Below, piece after piece: positions 32,983 to 44,128 of a DNA stretch of 64,000 bases. Both the position numbers and the translations under genes were made by a program. Positions within the stretch are counted from its first letter, which is position 1, and every line of letters starts with the position of its first letter. The DNA is from Proliferodiscus dingleyae (taxonomy: Eukaryota; Ascomycota; Leotiomycetes; Helotiales; Lachnaceae): positions 558,001-622,000 of the forward strand of contig QYAK01000014.1 of the NCBI GenBank assembly GCA_003988795.1, read 5' to 3'. A model generated the notes under the pieces. It worked only from the letters and a program-made list of their open reading frames with translations. It searched no databases and was not told where the DNA came from.

Positions 32983-35307
32983 TCAATCTGTGCCAGCGTA
33001 CTCTGCCTGCTCTCGGGCTTGGAGCATCGCTATACGCTCTCTTGCTACCTCCTCTACCCATTTACCCTCAGCCCACTTCTTGCGCTCCCACTCGACCTGA
33101 TCAATGTTGGACCTTCCGTCGACAGCCTTGAATTCACTTTGATGTTTCACAACCAAAATTTCCATCCGTCGTCCTTCCCGCTCAGAGACGGCAAGAAGCT
33201 GTTCTCTTCTATATGCATTCCAAAATTTGTACTCTTTGTATTGTTCCTTCCTCAACTCGTCCCTAGCCTCGCGAACCTTGTACTCTGCTTCCGTATTATC
33301 GTTCCAGTACTCGCGTAGTTGGGCCACATAGTCATCCTCGATGCGTCTTTCCTCCGTAAGCCTAGCTTGGTATTCTGCGTCAAACTTCTGTTCTGCGTTT
33401 GCGACTATTTCTCGAGACTCTGTGGATAGAGACTGTACTTCTTGCTGATGTCGAATAGACAGTATATCTAGGATACTTTGGCGGTCTCTCTTAATTGTTC
33501 CCTCTTCCAAGTCGTATCGCTCAGATATAGAGACACGCTGAATATCTTGTAACAATTCCAGCTCATTTGTCAGTCGATGAAATCGAAGGCTGATAGCAGT
33601 GACACGTTCTTCTTCGCGGCGCTGGCGCTCGAGTTCCTCCGTTCTCCTTCGCGCCTCTAGCTCCCATGCTTCACGTTCCTCCTCGGCACGTATGAAAATT
33701 GCTACTTCCTCTATAGCAATGAGTTCATCCTCAACCTCTGCAGCAGCACGAGCATCCCTGGTAGTTTGCTGAATACGGCGATTGTTTGCAGTTTGTTGGA
33801 TCTCAGCCAGTTGTGCATCCGTGCATAGACAGGTTCTCCATTTTAGTCCACATATATAACAGAACTGTGCTTTGCACCGACAAGTCATATGTCGACAGCC
33901 CATGTTATGTTCCACAAGAGCTTGGCAGCTGTAGCATCTTTTCCAGCCCTCCAACTCTGCAAGGTCGATCGTGGCCCGGATACTCGGATCCTGGGGGCAA
34001 TCATTCCCGTTATGAAACGTTCCTCGACATATCGTGCATGTTTGCTTAGAACATTTGGGACATTTGGCCGATTTTTTTTGGGAATTAATGCTCTTGATTG
34101 TTATCCAAGTGCTGCATACAGGCTGAGAACAGTAGACACGATCGCCAGCAGGAATAGACCATTCCGCCTCGCGTTGATTATATTTCTTCCTCATCTGAGT
34201 ATCAAGACGAGGGAGGATGCTCGAGGAAGGTATAGTGTTGAGGCAGCATTTTACAGGCCAATGGGTTTCAGATTGTAAGGCAGTACTAGGCAGGATCAGT
34301 ATTTGCTCTTCCGCAACGGGTAAAAATGTTGCTTTACCTGATAAGTCTCTGGAAGCAGTCTGCACAGTAGTTGTGACATCGTAATTTGACAAGCTCTGAA
34401 TTAGAAAAGTCATCAAGACATGATACGCATTCCCTTTCTTCGTTAGCAAAAGCGCAGTGTTAGCGAGCTTTCATCTCACCCTGTATCGGATATGTTACTT
34501 GAAGTTCCATTATCTCTTGCTGATGGCGAAGGAGATGTTCTTGTCGGCGGTATCAGCAGACTGGTCCTGTTTTCGGTTGAACTGGATTGATCTTGGTCTT
34601 TTTCTCTACGTCTGAGCTTGAAAATTGAGCTGAGTCCAAAATGTGACCGTTCTCCGGCTCTAGGGCTGGCTGATGAGGAGATGCCAATACCTGGTGACGT
34701 TGAGGCATATCCCGAATCAAATGAAGACCCCGATGAGTGACTGGTGTGACTAAAACGAGTATCATTCGGAGGACTAGAAGATTCGCGAGACTTTCCAGAT
34801 ATCTGCTGCAAATTAGCTAGCTCTCAGTGTGTCTTCGGTGAATAGACCCACGTTTCTATGAGGTCTGACAGAGACTCTCCGTCCCCGAGTAAGAGGCATT
34901 TCCGCCCGCCGAGCTGCCGTCGCTTGACCAATGATCTCTTCTGCAGCTCTTGTACGAAGAATTTCCACGGAAGATTTGACGACACTCTTCATCTCATCAG
35001 ATGTGTCATCCTGACTCGTCAAAAGTTCTGCAGGAGGATCATATCTCCTCCAATCCATTGGTTCCTTGTCGGTAACACTAGAAACAACGGGCTCAAACAC
35101 TAAATAGGACGAGTTGATTTCACTTTCTTGCTCGGTCAAAAATAGAAGCTCGTCTTGCCTATTGGATGAGCAATGATGTCTGCTGGCTTGGTTCTGAGGA
35201 GGGTTCATTGTTAGGGTTGATACTAGTAGAGCATTGTCGATATCGTCCGCCAAGTATATTTCGTGTCTTCCATTCTGATTAGAGTGACTTGGAATAGTGG
35301 CAAGCAT
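32983..35307 (-). CDS. RBR-type (RING-IBR-RING) E3 ubiquitin ligase with long coiled coil
   Basis: The model is complement(join(32983..34285,34338..34433,34480..34805,34852..35307)), 726 residues, with three introns of 52, 46 and 46 nt. The 96-nt third exon restores the first RING (ECVSCLDDF at 262-270, then LRCHNYCADC at 278-287); without this splice the finger is lost. An IBR-type Cys-rich region spans about 345-390. The second RING at about 409-447 contains GCRHMTC, whose first Cys (about 423) corresponds to the thioester-forming Cys of RBR ligases. The N-terminal 255 residues are acidic/Ser-rich and disordered. From about 450 to the end there is a highly charged Glu/Arg coiled coil. Such enzymes transfer ubiquitin via a thioester intermediate; substrates are unknown. 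The second intron uses a weak AAAG acceptor, so that junction is the least certain. Confidence 0.88.
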
Positions 35308-36591
35308 TATTGTTCCTCAATGAACTAACAGATATGGTGTGGATAAGACGTTTCAAGGAGTATTGCAAGAGCAGAGATTCGAGCAAAATTGCTCATTCTA
35401 GAACCGTCTTGTATATACAAGGCACAAGCCAGCAAAAGATCCATCACCAAGTACTATTGAGGTATAAGCCGCACGGCTCTATACTCACGCGGACGTTGAA
35501 TGATAGCCTTCTAATGCTTAGCCCCATTCCGGTGAAGACAAGTCTACAGCCAACTTCAGCTAAAGATGACCTAGCAAACACTACTGAGCGGTCATTTGCT
35601 AATGGAATCCACAGCAAATAGCTATAAACTCTTAAAAACACCAAAGAAAGCTCAATAAAATTGTGGGGGGAGTTATGATGTCTGCCTGTTGTGGAACGAG
35701 GCTGTGTGAAGCGCCACGCTCGGCCGATTCACGCACGGGCATCGCCTGCCGGAGTCTGCCAAAGAACAACGCCTTGCAAGATGAGTCCAAACATTAGACA
35801 ACCAAAATATTGCTGCGGCTTCCCAGCTTCAGCCTAGAACCACGGCAGAAGCTTTGAAGATCTCGCCGCGAGGCTAAACCTGAATGCATGTGCAACCACT
35901 ATCCAAGATTATTGGCCACCGCTCTCGATGTCTAACACTTGTCTACAGCCTCATTCGCACCAAAAGTGGACGCCTGGAAACTTCTTACAAAGGCATTTTA
36001 GCTAGCATGATCCATCAGGATTGATGCATTTTTCATCATGAAGAGTATACGGCAATCTGGCGTGTCTCGGAATACGATGCGAAGCTTCTCAAAGCCGCAC
36101 AGTCGCCCGCTTCAACGCTATGAGGACTAAATCTGTCCATCCAAACTTTCGAACCGTCCAGCATATTCGAGGACATTCGAGCACCTGAGAACCATTGAGC
36201 CATACTTTGCTGAATTGAGATATTTATCTTGATATTAGGGAAACTTCGTGGGAGGCGGTGAACGTGTCTAATGTTCACCGGTGAATGTAAGCATGGCTCA
36301 ATCTGTGACTAAAATATCACGATTTTTCCGTGATGAGCCTGCTCTCTTAAGTATGCCTGGAACTGTAGTTCACAAGTCACCTATTTTAAGCTGAGACATG
36401 TGCCCTAACTTCCACAAGGAACTCACGTGTTGAAGCTTTCTTGACGCTGATTGACAGAGCATTATAATTCTTTGACTTTTCTGTGACTACTCTATTATTC
36501 TATAATTTCAACGCAGATCTAGGGTCCTAACTTGATACGCCAAATTTGAATGAGGCTTTAGTACGGTCCTGGCATTATTTGATTTTCCACA
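35308..36591. other. Intergenic region, no supported gene
   Basis: Short frames on both strands show no domains. The left part is upstream of the RBR gene; the right part holds the 3' end of the next gene. Confidence 0.5.
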
Positions 36592-37899
36592 TTAAACATT
36601 TTCGATCAAGACCCATAGCAGTCTCCTCGCGGCCTTTAACTCTTTCTCCCTTGATTTACCAGTCTTGCCCCTTGATCCAATGGGTCTGATATCTCGTTCA
36701 CTGTCTGAGCTGGAGGATGAGTCGTGGTCACTGGAACTCACTCTATGTTTACCTCTCTTTTCACGCTTACGCTCTTCCTTATGCAGCTTCTTAGCATCCT
36801 TCCTCATCCTCTTCTCGTCTTTTTCCTTCTGCTTGTCCCGTCGCTTCTCGTCCTTCCTTAAGCTCTTGGCCTCCTGTCTCTGTGCGGACCATGCCGTCCA
36901 TTTATTCAAAAGTCCTACCTGGCCATCTTGGACCGGCAGGTCTTGTAGAATCAGTTGCGCCGAGAATGGTTGTATAGATTTAAGCACTTTCACTTGCAGG
37001 GTGTCATCCCAACTATCGTTTATAGCCACTTGTGACTCTGTCAACTTTAGCACACGAGGGACTTCATGTGCTGCTATGATCCTCACTCGCAACCGTCGTG
37101 GTCCAAACAGTCTTTCGTTGACTTTTTTAAGGAAAGCGTTTGTCCGAGTCTTGCTCACAGCCGCGCTTCCAACTTGTGCCCCCACTTGTATCCCTGCCGC
37201 TGTAAGTTGAGCTATGTGAGATGGCACGAAGCCTACAAGGCCGGCAACTTGATTCAAAACTTGTAACGGCGGCGTAGGGGATGAAATCACATTTAGGGTG
37301 TCGATGAACGTGAGAAAATTCTCAGGCGAGAGATTGCTCGCCTGAAGACAAGGCGCATATGCACGAACGAAAGGATTTCCTAACGCTGCCCGAAATCTGG
37401 TATCCCGAGTTTGAGGAATGAGAATAGGGCGTGAAATTGATGGAGGATGCGAAGGAGCTGGTGGTAGCGTCTCCATGAACTTAAGAGTCTCCGAAAGTAG
37501 CTGGGCGTTTGCCTCTTCTGTTTCTGGGGAGACGGGACCCCCAACTGATGAGTCTGAATCCATAGGTACCAAGCTAGGGTGTTGAGATATTCTGTGGTCT
37601 TGAGGCCTAGCGTGACTTTGCGCTACATAATTTAGCCGTGTGTTTCCGTAGAAATCCCCCCCTCGGAATTGCCCAGTTGGTGGAGGCGAGTAAATGGGAT
37701 TTGACTGCTGTGTAGACCAATCGTTCTCATATTGCGCTCTGGAAGTGTCTGCGTATGAGGCAAATGATGGTCGTGAATTTGAATGGTAGGGCTGTGATGG
37801 TGGTCCGGAATTGGGTGTCACGTTTTCGTTCAACCATCGGATTTGCTCAGGAGTGAAAGCGGGCGATTGATTTGGTGGGTGATAGGACATCGTGGACAT
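36592..37899 (-). CDS. Conserved fungal protein of unknown function with charged C-terminal tail
   Basis: A single exon encodes 435 residues from the ATG at 37899 (MSTMSYHPPN). The N-terminal 130 residues are Pro/Ser/Gln-rich and probably disordered. The centre (about 150-310) is the conserved part, with NPFVRAYAPCL, a FLTFIDTLN motif, and a Gly/Ala-rich helix pair around QVAGLVGFVPSHIAQ; from memory this core recurs in many ascomycete hypothetical proteins. The last 120 residues are a Lys/Glu/Arg-rich helix followed by a Ser/Asp stretch, which may be nuclear or nucleic-acid associated. No catalytic motif is visible. I cannot assign a function. Confidence 0.8.
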   Translation of the reverse strand: MSTMSYHPPNQSPAFTPEQIRWLNENVTPNSGPPSQPYHSNSRPSFASYADTSRAQYENDWSTQQSNPIYSPPPTGQFRGGDFYGNTRLNYVAQSHARPQDHRISQHPSLVPMDSDSSVGGPVSPETEEANAQLLSETLKFMETLPPAPSHPPSISRPILIPQTRDTRFRAALGNPFVRAYAPCLQASNLSPENFLTFIDTLNVISSPTPPLQVLNQVAGLVGFVPSHIAQLTAAGIQVGAQVGSAAVSKTRTNAFLKKVNERLFGPRRLRVRIIAAHEVPRVLKLTESQVAINDSWDDTLQVKVLKSIQPFSAQLILQDLPVQDGQVGLLNKWTAWSAQRQEAKSLRKDEKRRDKQKEKDEKRMRKDAKKLHKEERKREKRGKHRVSSSDHDSSSSSDSERDIRPIGSRGKTGKSREKELKAARRLLWVLIENV

Positions 37900-38370
37900 T
37901 CGGTCAAAGGTGTGCAGAAGAGAAAACGACCAAACTCCAAACACAGGTAAGTGTCTCCGGAAATGGCGGGAGATCCAGACTGCTATATATATAAAGAAAA
38001 CCGACAGTAGAGTGTGAATGAAATGCTTGGACCTTACTCTGTACAGTCATATAAAAGACAGTTATGATAGCATACTAATTGGGCATAGTCGGGATTGCAC
38101 GAAGTATGCTGGTGCTTATTGTAGATCTATGGCATTGGATTGGTCGCCAGATTGACAGGGTCGCAAAACCCTTCTGTATTGAGAGTAGCGCCAGTGATTG
38201 AGGGCTTATGTCCTAGCGGACTTCACGTAAGGGCCGTGACGTATGAATTCGGACTACGTCCCCTCGCAAAACGATACTCTTTTGCCTCAGACAAATGCAG
38301 TTAATTCCAGATATGTACCGACATACCACTTTTCGAAAGATTTGATAAGCCGGCCAGCGTAAGCATAGAC
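37900..38370. other. Intergenic region between divergent genes
   Basis: These 471 bases probably contain promoters for both the conserved unknown gene and the Zn2Cys6 gene. No specific site is assigned. Confidence 0.5.
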
Positions 38371-40104
38371 ATGGGTCGAACATTTGGTATGGGCGCATCG
38401 AAAGGTTCGACTGTGGGATCGCTCCAGTGGCCTCGAAGCTAATTTTCAGGTAGGGTGTCGCACTTGCCGGCGTCGGAGGATCAGGTGTGATGAACGCCAC
38501 CCATTGTGTGAGAGATGCGAGAAATCATGCATTCCGTGTGAGGGTTATGGACCAAACCATCGCTTCATAGACGAAACTAAAAAGATCGTGGGGCCACCAA
38601 CAAGAGTCGAGCACAAGAGCAAGTACCTCTGTGATCATGCAAATCCCGTACCTTCGAGTGATGCTTCAAGTTTGACCAACTACACTTCCAAGGTTGAAAG
38701 ATCCGGAATCCTCGAATCCTCGTTCGAGAAGAAGACTTGTGTGTGGCCTCCAAACTTGGGGCAGCCATTGCGAGTCATACTTGACTATAATGTTCAGCTT
38801 CCTTTTCTCCTATCTCATCTTTTCTCTGGCCAGTCCTGGCTGGATCAACTGGCGATAGATCATTCTTCCGCCTCCACACAACCCAGCATTCGGGCATTAG
38901 CAGCTGTCTACTTCGGTCGTCGACATCGCATGCCGAATTGCGTGCGTGAGGGCGCCCAACAATATAGCCAGGCATTGAGTGGCCTCACCAAGGACCTGTT
39001 ACATCAAGATAAAGAACGGACCCTGTCGATTTCCATCTTACGAAGTACCGTAACATTAGAACTTTATGAGGTAATTCTTCTATAGTCAACTCTCATATAC
39101 AAAATGCTGATAATTGTGAGCAGTTCATTGCCTTCAGTTCTTCATCTGGCTGGTTGAAACATGCAGGCGGTGCTGGAGGACTTATAGAACTTCGCGGTCC
39201 AGAACGGCACCAAATTCGTGAGGAGAGAGAAATGCTTGAAGGAAACCGGGTAACGATTGCACTCGGCTGTCTGGTTCAACGCAGAAGATGCTTCCTGGAG
39301 AGTGAAGAATGGAAGACGGTTCCATGGGCGCTTGATCCCGAATCGAAATCAAGTTCACTTTATCTACAGGATATACTCTGTGATTTGCCAGGTCTCATGG
39401 AAGATGCGGAAAATTTACAGCTTGTACAGCAGCTGGACCAGCACCTTGCTCTTCTCCATGCTCTGACAGACAGTATCATACTACACTTACAGCAGCTATT
39501 CGCATGGCGGTCTGATTGGGAGCAAATATATCCGGAATCGTGTTACGAAGCTCTTTCACTGGGACCACATTCACGATTCTCAAGTCTGGAAGAGCGAACA
39601 GAACCTATATTCCCAATCGTTCTATACTACTCAAGCCTCCAGCGAGCATATGATATAGCAATGTATAACTCCATTCTTTTGCTTCTACTCAGGTTAGGGA
39701 GTGAAATTATCGGACCATCATTTCAATCTCCTGCTTTGCCACAAGACTATCTACCATCTAAACCAGGCCCATTACATCCTCCTGGCACGGCTCCTAGTGT
39801 TTTGGCAATCGCGACAGAGATTTGCAGAAGTGTGGAGTATCACCTCAGATTTGGAAACGATGAGGGCGCATTCTGCGCATTATTTCCACTTCGTATGGCG
39901 TGGCAAACCTTTGAAGATGGGTCGAAAGAGAAGGAGTGGTGCGAGGTAGTGATGGACATAATCGCTGAGGAGAGTGGTTGGGAAGCGGGGAGAGGTTTGA
40001 TACGGGCAGTGAAGGGTGCAGGAACCAACGTCTTCAAAAAGAATTTGACGACCAAGCACCTCTCTCAAGAAACCCTTATACCAGACAGAGTAACTACCAC
40101 CTAA
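38371..40104 (+). CDS. Zn2Cys6 fungal transcription factor (Fungal_trans_2-like)
   Basis: The model is join(38371..38386,38454..39070,39124..40104), 537 residues; introns are 67 and 53 nt. The N-terminus reads MGRTFGCRTCRRRRIRCDE across the first splice, giving a complete binuclear zinc cluster: C-x2-C-x6-C-x5-C-x2-C-x3-C up to GCRTCRRRRIRCDERHPLCE and its following Cys residues. The 16-nt first exon and the TAG acceptor at 38451-38453 are my choice because they supply an ATG in frame; the stronger CAG three bases upstream gives the wrong phase. The body is helical and resembles the long regulatory domain of fungal-specific factors. It should bind DNA in the nucleus, often controlling an adjacent gene, but no obvious cluster adjoins it. 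The 3' end at 40104 follows a clean frame. Confidence 0.85.
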
Positions 40105-40466
40105 TACCATGCAAGTTCAATTTCAAGTCGACCATGGAATTATGGAGGTCTTCAAAACAGCGCTGCTCTTCTATCCACCACGAGATATGCTCTCACGGGA
40201 AGTACTTGTGGCAGATACGAAGCGTCCTTTAACGCAGGTGAGTAGGCATTGTCTTCAGGGTTTGAAAATTATTGCTATGCCGTTGATCACTGTCTCAAAA
40301 CTTTGAAACAATACACAAGAGTCTTAAAGACGCTTCAGGGCACATTTGGAAACCACAGCAAAAGAAGCTAGAATTCAAAGTACAGTACTCTGACAACTAC
40401 ACTTATTTTCCCGGAACACTACTGCATGGGTGCGACTCTCTATCCTCAAGGCCATTCATACATCCC
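40105..40466. other. Intergenic region between convergent genes
   Basis: About 360 bases with only short frames. No gene is supported. Confidence 0.5.
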
Positions 40467-40806
40467 TCAATGGCAAGCTACAAATTCGATGACCCCAGTG
40501 GTGACGTCCTCCTCGCCGTTACACGCCGTAATGCAGGTCTGGCCGGTAGGCTTTCATGTCTCAGCTTAAATGCAATTTGATTATAGCATTTCCCAGCAGC
40601 AAGAGATGAAAAGAATGATGTTCACTCACGCAGTTGTACATCAACTTGCTAGAGCTAGAAGTGCAGACATTGGTGTTGCGATTGCACGTCCCAGTCCAGG
40701 TGATGATGGTATCCTTTTTCTCGAGAAGTGCATCTCGCCCAAGACTTTCGGCCAGTACAGCAAGACTGACACCAAAGAGAGATGCAGCGAGGATGAGGAA
40801 TTGCAT
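40467..40806 (-). CDS. Small secreted Cys-containing protein (candidate effector)
   Basis: The model is complement(join(40467..40550,40630..40806)), 86 residues, with a 79-nt intron (GTGAGT donor). The ATG at 40806 (MQFLILAASLFGVSLAVLAE) gives a textbook signal peptide cleaved near residue 18-20. A dibasic KK at about 30-31 could be a Kex2-type processing site. The mature part contains the Cys pattern TCNRNTNVC, YNC, then QTCITAC and a final Cys two residues from the end, so three disulphides are possible. Thr and Ser are frequent. Size, secretion signal and Cys content fit fungal apoplastic small secreted proteins, but no named family is recognised. The second exon depends on a CATGAAAG acceptor, which is plausible but weaker than the donor. 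Confidence 0.7.
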
Positions 40807-41874
40807 GGTTCTGTCTGATTTTCTCAAGCTAGAGGGTATATATTCGCTCGAGGCGATATGTAATATTTGACATCTAGCGATGCTCTTGGAAACAAAACTT
40901 AGGCATTGGCGGGATATCGAGTATCCTTTTATACTTGTCTGGGTCTGGTTTTGTTTCAATATTGCTTTCAGTTAAATTTATCTCCTGGAGCTGGCTTCGG
41001 TATCAACCAACTGGCTCTCATCTTCTGCCTCGAACCAATATTCTTTAATGTCGCTTCGGTGTGATACCGGATGCAATGCTACTTGGGTGGTTCGATATCC
41101 TGAGCAGGCAGCCATTCTCACTTTGCTTCTATCCCTCAGTATATATCTGCTATTGGACCTGTCAAGCTTTCAGAGCACGTTGTATGGACCCCTATCTGCA
41201 AGCCGTCGGACGCGTTGTGACCCTGAATGATACTGCGACCACGTGATAGCCATTATTGGGTTATTCAACGATGAGTGAAACCCTAGAATGCGATGTTGCA
41301 TCTAGAAAGAGGGTGATCCATACTGTTATTCGGCCAGAGAATCAGGGTTTAAGTGGTCTGGACTGATCGATTAACGAATTGGGGATATTGTTATTGCACC
41401 TGAATTACCGTTTTAGACTTTTGACTTCCAAGTCGCTTAGAATGGAGGGTGATGCGCTCTATTTTAGAATTAGATCAGGAGTGTAAGATTCTCTGCATAG
41501 AAGTCCAATAACTTCGCCGAAGATGGCAACACACAAGATTGGATTCGAACGTTCTCTCTGCTTTCTTACGTATCGTCTTGCTCATCTGCTGACCGTTCTG
41601 ATCACGGGCTGGCATATTCTGCTTCTCCTTACCAGTATTCTCGCTCTTATACCTTCTTGTACGGGGTAAGAAGACTTAACTGGCTAGCTAACGAGCGTAA
41701 GTGACCAAAGAAAAATCCTTTTCAAGAGAGGAAGAAGCAAATCCGTGCTGTAGCCGCTAGGATAGGCGTTTCAATCAATAAGACCTTGGTTTAAACATTG
41801 AGACTGTACCTCCAGGTCACGTAGTACTAATAGTCTCATGCCTATCCTCAGCATTTGAAACTTCAAAAGACCCA
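40807..41874. other. Intergenic region, no supported gene
   Basis: Short open frames show no domain. A T-loop-like GGATTCGAAC at 41541-41550 was examined for a tRNA and does not fold into one. A CACGTGAT motif lies near 41240. Confidence 0.5.
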
Positions 41875-44128
41875 TCAAATAGATTGTTCCCACTCATTAA
41901 TAAGCCTCACCATCGCTGCCCTTCCCGATAGTCTCGCTAGATCTAGTGGAGTATTGCCTTCATTATCCAAAGGATTTAAATCCGCTCCAAACTCCCGCAG
42001 AATATTCACCAGAGCTTGACTTCCTGATTTTACGGCTTCATGCATTGCAGTTAATCCAGTCTTCGGATTGTACGCATTCACATCCGCCCCGTGCAGCAAT
42101 AACAACTTCGCCTTCGCCACGTCCGCGATTTCGACTGCCAAGTGAAGAGGTGTCTTCCCTTCAGACGTTCTAGCTTCGACATCTGATATCTTCTCTAGCA
42201 CGAGTTTCATCACTTCTACGCTGCTATCGTATATAACTAAATGAAATGGAGTATTTCCCCATGCGTCCCTGATACTCATGTCCGGTCCATACTCTAACAG
42301 AGTGTTGACAATATCCTTTCCGCCAAATTTTACTGCCTCGTGAATTGGAGTCCAACGATTAGCAGCATAGGTGTCAATATCAGCATGATGGCGTAAAAGT
42401 GTCCTAACGCATGTGGTACTTCGTCGGATTGTGGCTCGAAGTAGTGGTGTTGCGCCATCATGGTCAGTAGCATGTACATCGGCCCCATGCTCCAGTAGCA
42501 ATTCAACAACTGCTTGATGACCTTGTCTAGCAGCTAGATGAAGCGCTATCAATCCATTCTCGTCCACTGCATTGACATTAACCCCACTGCGCAACAATGA
42601 CCGCACCTCCTTCTCATTCCCATTCTGCGATTCCCAGCGAAGTCTCTTCTCCAGAGCGACTGTGCTGGTTTTCTCATACCTGGGTAGAGCTAGAGTAAAT
42701 ATTGCTAATAAGTATAGAGAGCCACAGCCATCTGGTATGCAACTTACTAGGAATGCTAAGAGAATCTTGCTGTATGTCACCATACTGCTCTTTCATACCA
42801 CTGGAATTCATTATGTCGGAATGATGGTTAAAACGTTTGTCCTGCACAAAATCAGTCTGGCCATCATCACTGCTCGCTACTTAGATCTCACAGACATCAA
42901 AATGCATGTCTTGGCTGGACTTAGCAAATTTGTCACCTTGGTTCCTTGGTGATCGCTCGCCTTCGCCTGGATGAGTTTCTCTGGCTGTCGACCCGTCGGT
43001 GCCCAGATTCTCCAGCCTTTTCCTGATAGAGCGATACACGCCATCTTGGGCACTTGGAAACCTAACGATATTTCTGTGATCGGCTTGGATAGGTATTACT
43101 CGCTCATTCAAGTAATGCAATTTAGCCATTGCCAGGGGGACAACCTAGGAAGTATTTATGACAAGGTTTATAGGCATAAAACGCAAAGTATCGTACCTCA
43201 TCTCCCAAATATTTCAATGCTAATGTCTCGTAATAGGTACAAATCTCAACCTCATGTTTCGTGAAGATCGTCGTACTTTCGAACCTGTTGCTCAGATTTT
43301 GGAGTTCATCTGAATATGTTGAGAGTGCATTTATAAGTCTCTTAGGGTGTTTTATGAAGGTCGCTTTGGCGACTGCTTTCAACAACTTGACCCTAATACT
43401 TGCTTCAACATGGCTTCCAGCGTGCGGGGTACCGAAGAACATCAATCCAGCTATAGATTCGTAGATTGGAGTTTGCTCTTGAACCTTGCGCGTCTTGAGA
43501 CTCGAATTCCGATCGTTGTGGATATTTACCAAGGCCTGAAATGGCAAGGTTGAATACTTAGCAAAATCTAAAATATTGCGAGGCATGTACCTGCTTAACC
43601 ACTAAGCCTCCTAAGCTATGCGCAATGAATACAAGAGGCCTATCTTTCTGCGTAATCATAAATCAGCATGGTTGACAGTAGATTGGCATAACGCGATACC
43701 AGTTCGCCTTCTCTCTCGTCAACCAAACGGTCGACAAGGATCTGCGCAATAGCCTCGATAGTTATCTTATTTTCGACCAAAGCTAGTTCAAAATCTGCAT
43801 TATATCCATAAATCATAACACGAGCACCGGGTATGTCTTCCAAGATCTGTGCGGGCCAGTAGAAGCCACTCTCGTGTGTCCACGTATTTTTTGGATGGCC
43901 GTTGAGGCCATGGAGGAAAACGTAGCTATGGCGAATTAGCGAATGCTGTACAACAATATTTGACAAAGCGCGTACTCAACAGTGTGGGTTCCAGGAATAG
44001 CCCTAGGGAGAACCGTCAGTCCGTCGCGTGCGATATCAAACGTCGCTTGTACGCTAGATCCTGATGCCTGGATTTAGTAAGTCTACGTAGATGAGAAATA
44101 AGGGTAGTGTTCCAACCATAGGAATCAT
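41875..44128 (-). CDS. SesB-like alpha/beta-hydrolase fused to ankyrin repeats
   Basis: The model is complement(join(41875..42689,42748..42876,42937..43144,43197..43535,43591..43647,43700..43925,43976..44067,44117..44128)), 625 residues in eight exons; introns are 49-60 nt. The hydrolase part contains FLHGLNGHPKNTW, the nucleophile elbow AHSLGG with Ser121, FFGTPHAGS, and ADHRNIV with the likely catalytic His265. This matches the DUF676/SesB-type serine hydrolase that caps many fungal NLRs. After a linker of about 95 residues, ankyrin repeats run from about 370 to the end (DENGLIALHLAARQGHQAVV and seven or so more). No NACHT or NB-ARC lies between them, so this is an effector joined directly to a sensor repeat. 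The 12-nt first exon with its GTTGGA donor is the weakest part. Role in non-self response is inferred from family. Confidence 0.82.

Noticed and set aside
41531..41560. GGATTCGAAC, resembling a tRNA T-loop on the minus strand
   Set aside because: The flanks do not form the 5-bp T stem, and no anticodon arm or acceptor stem is found at the right distance.
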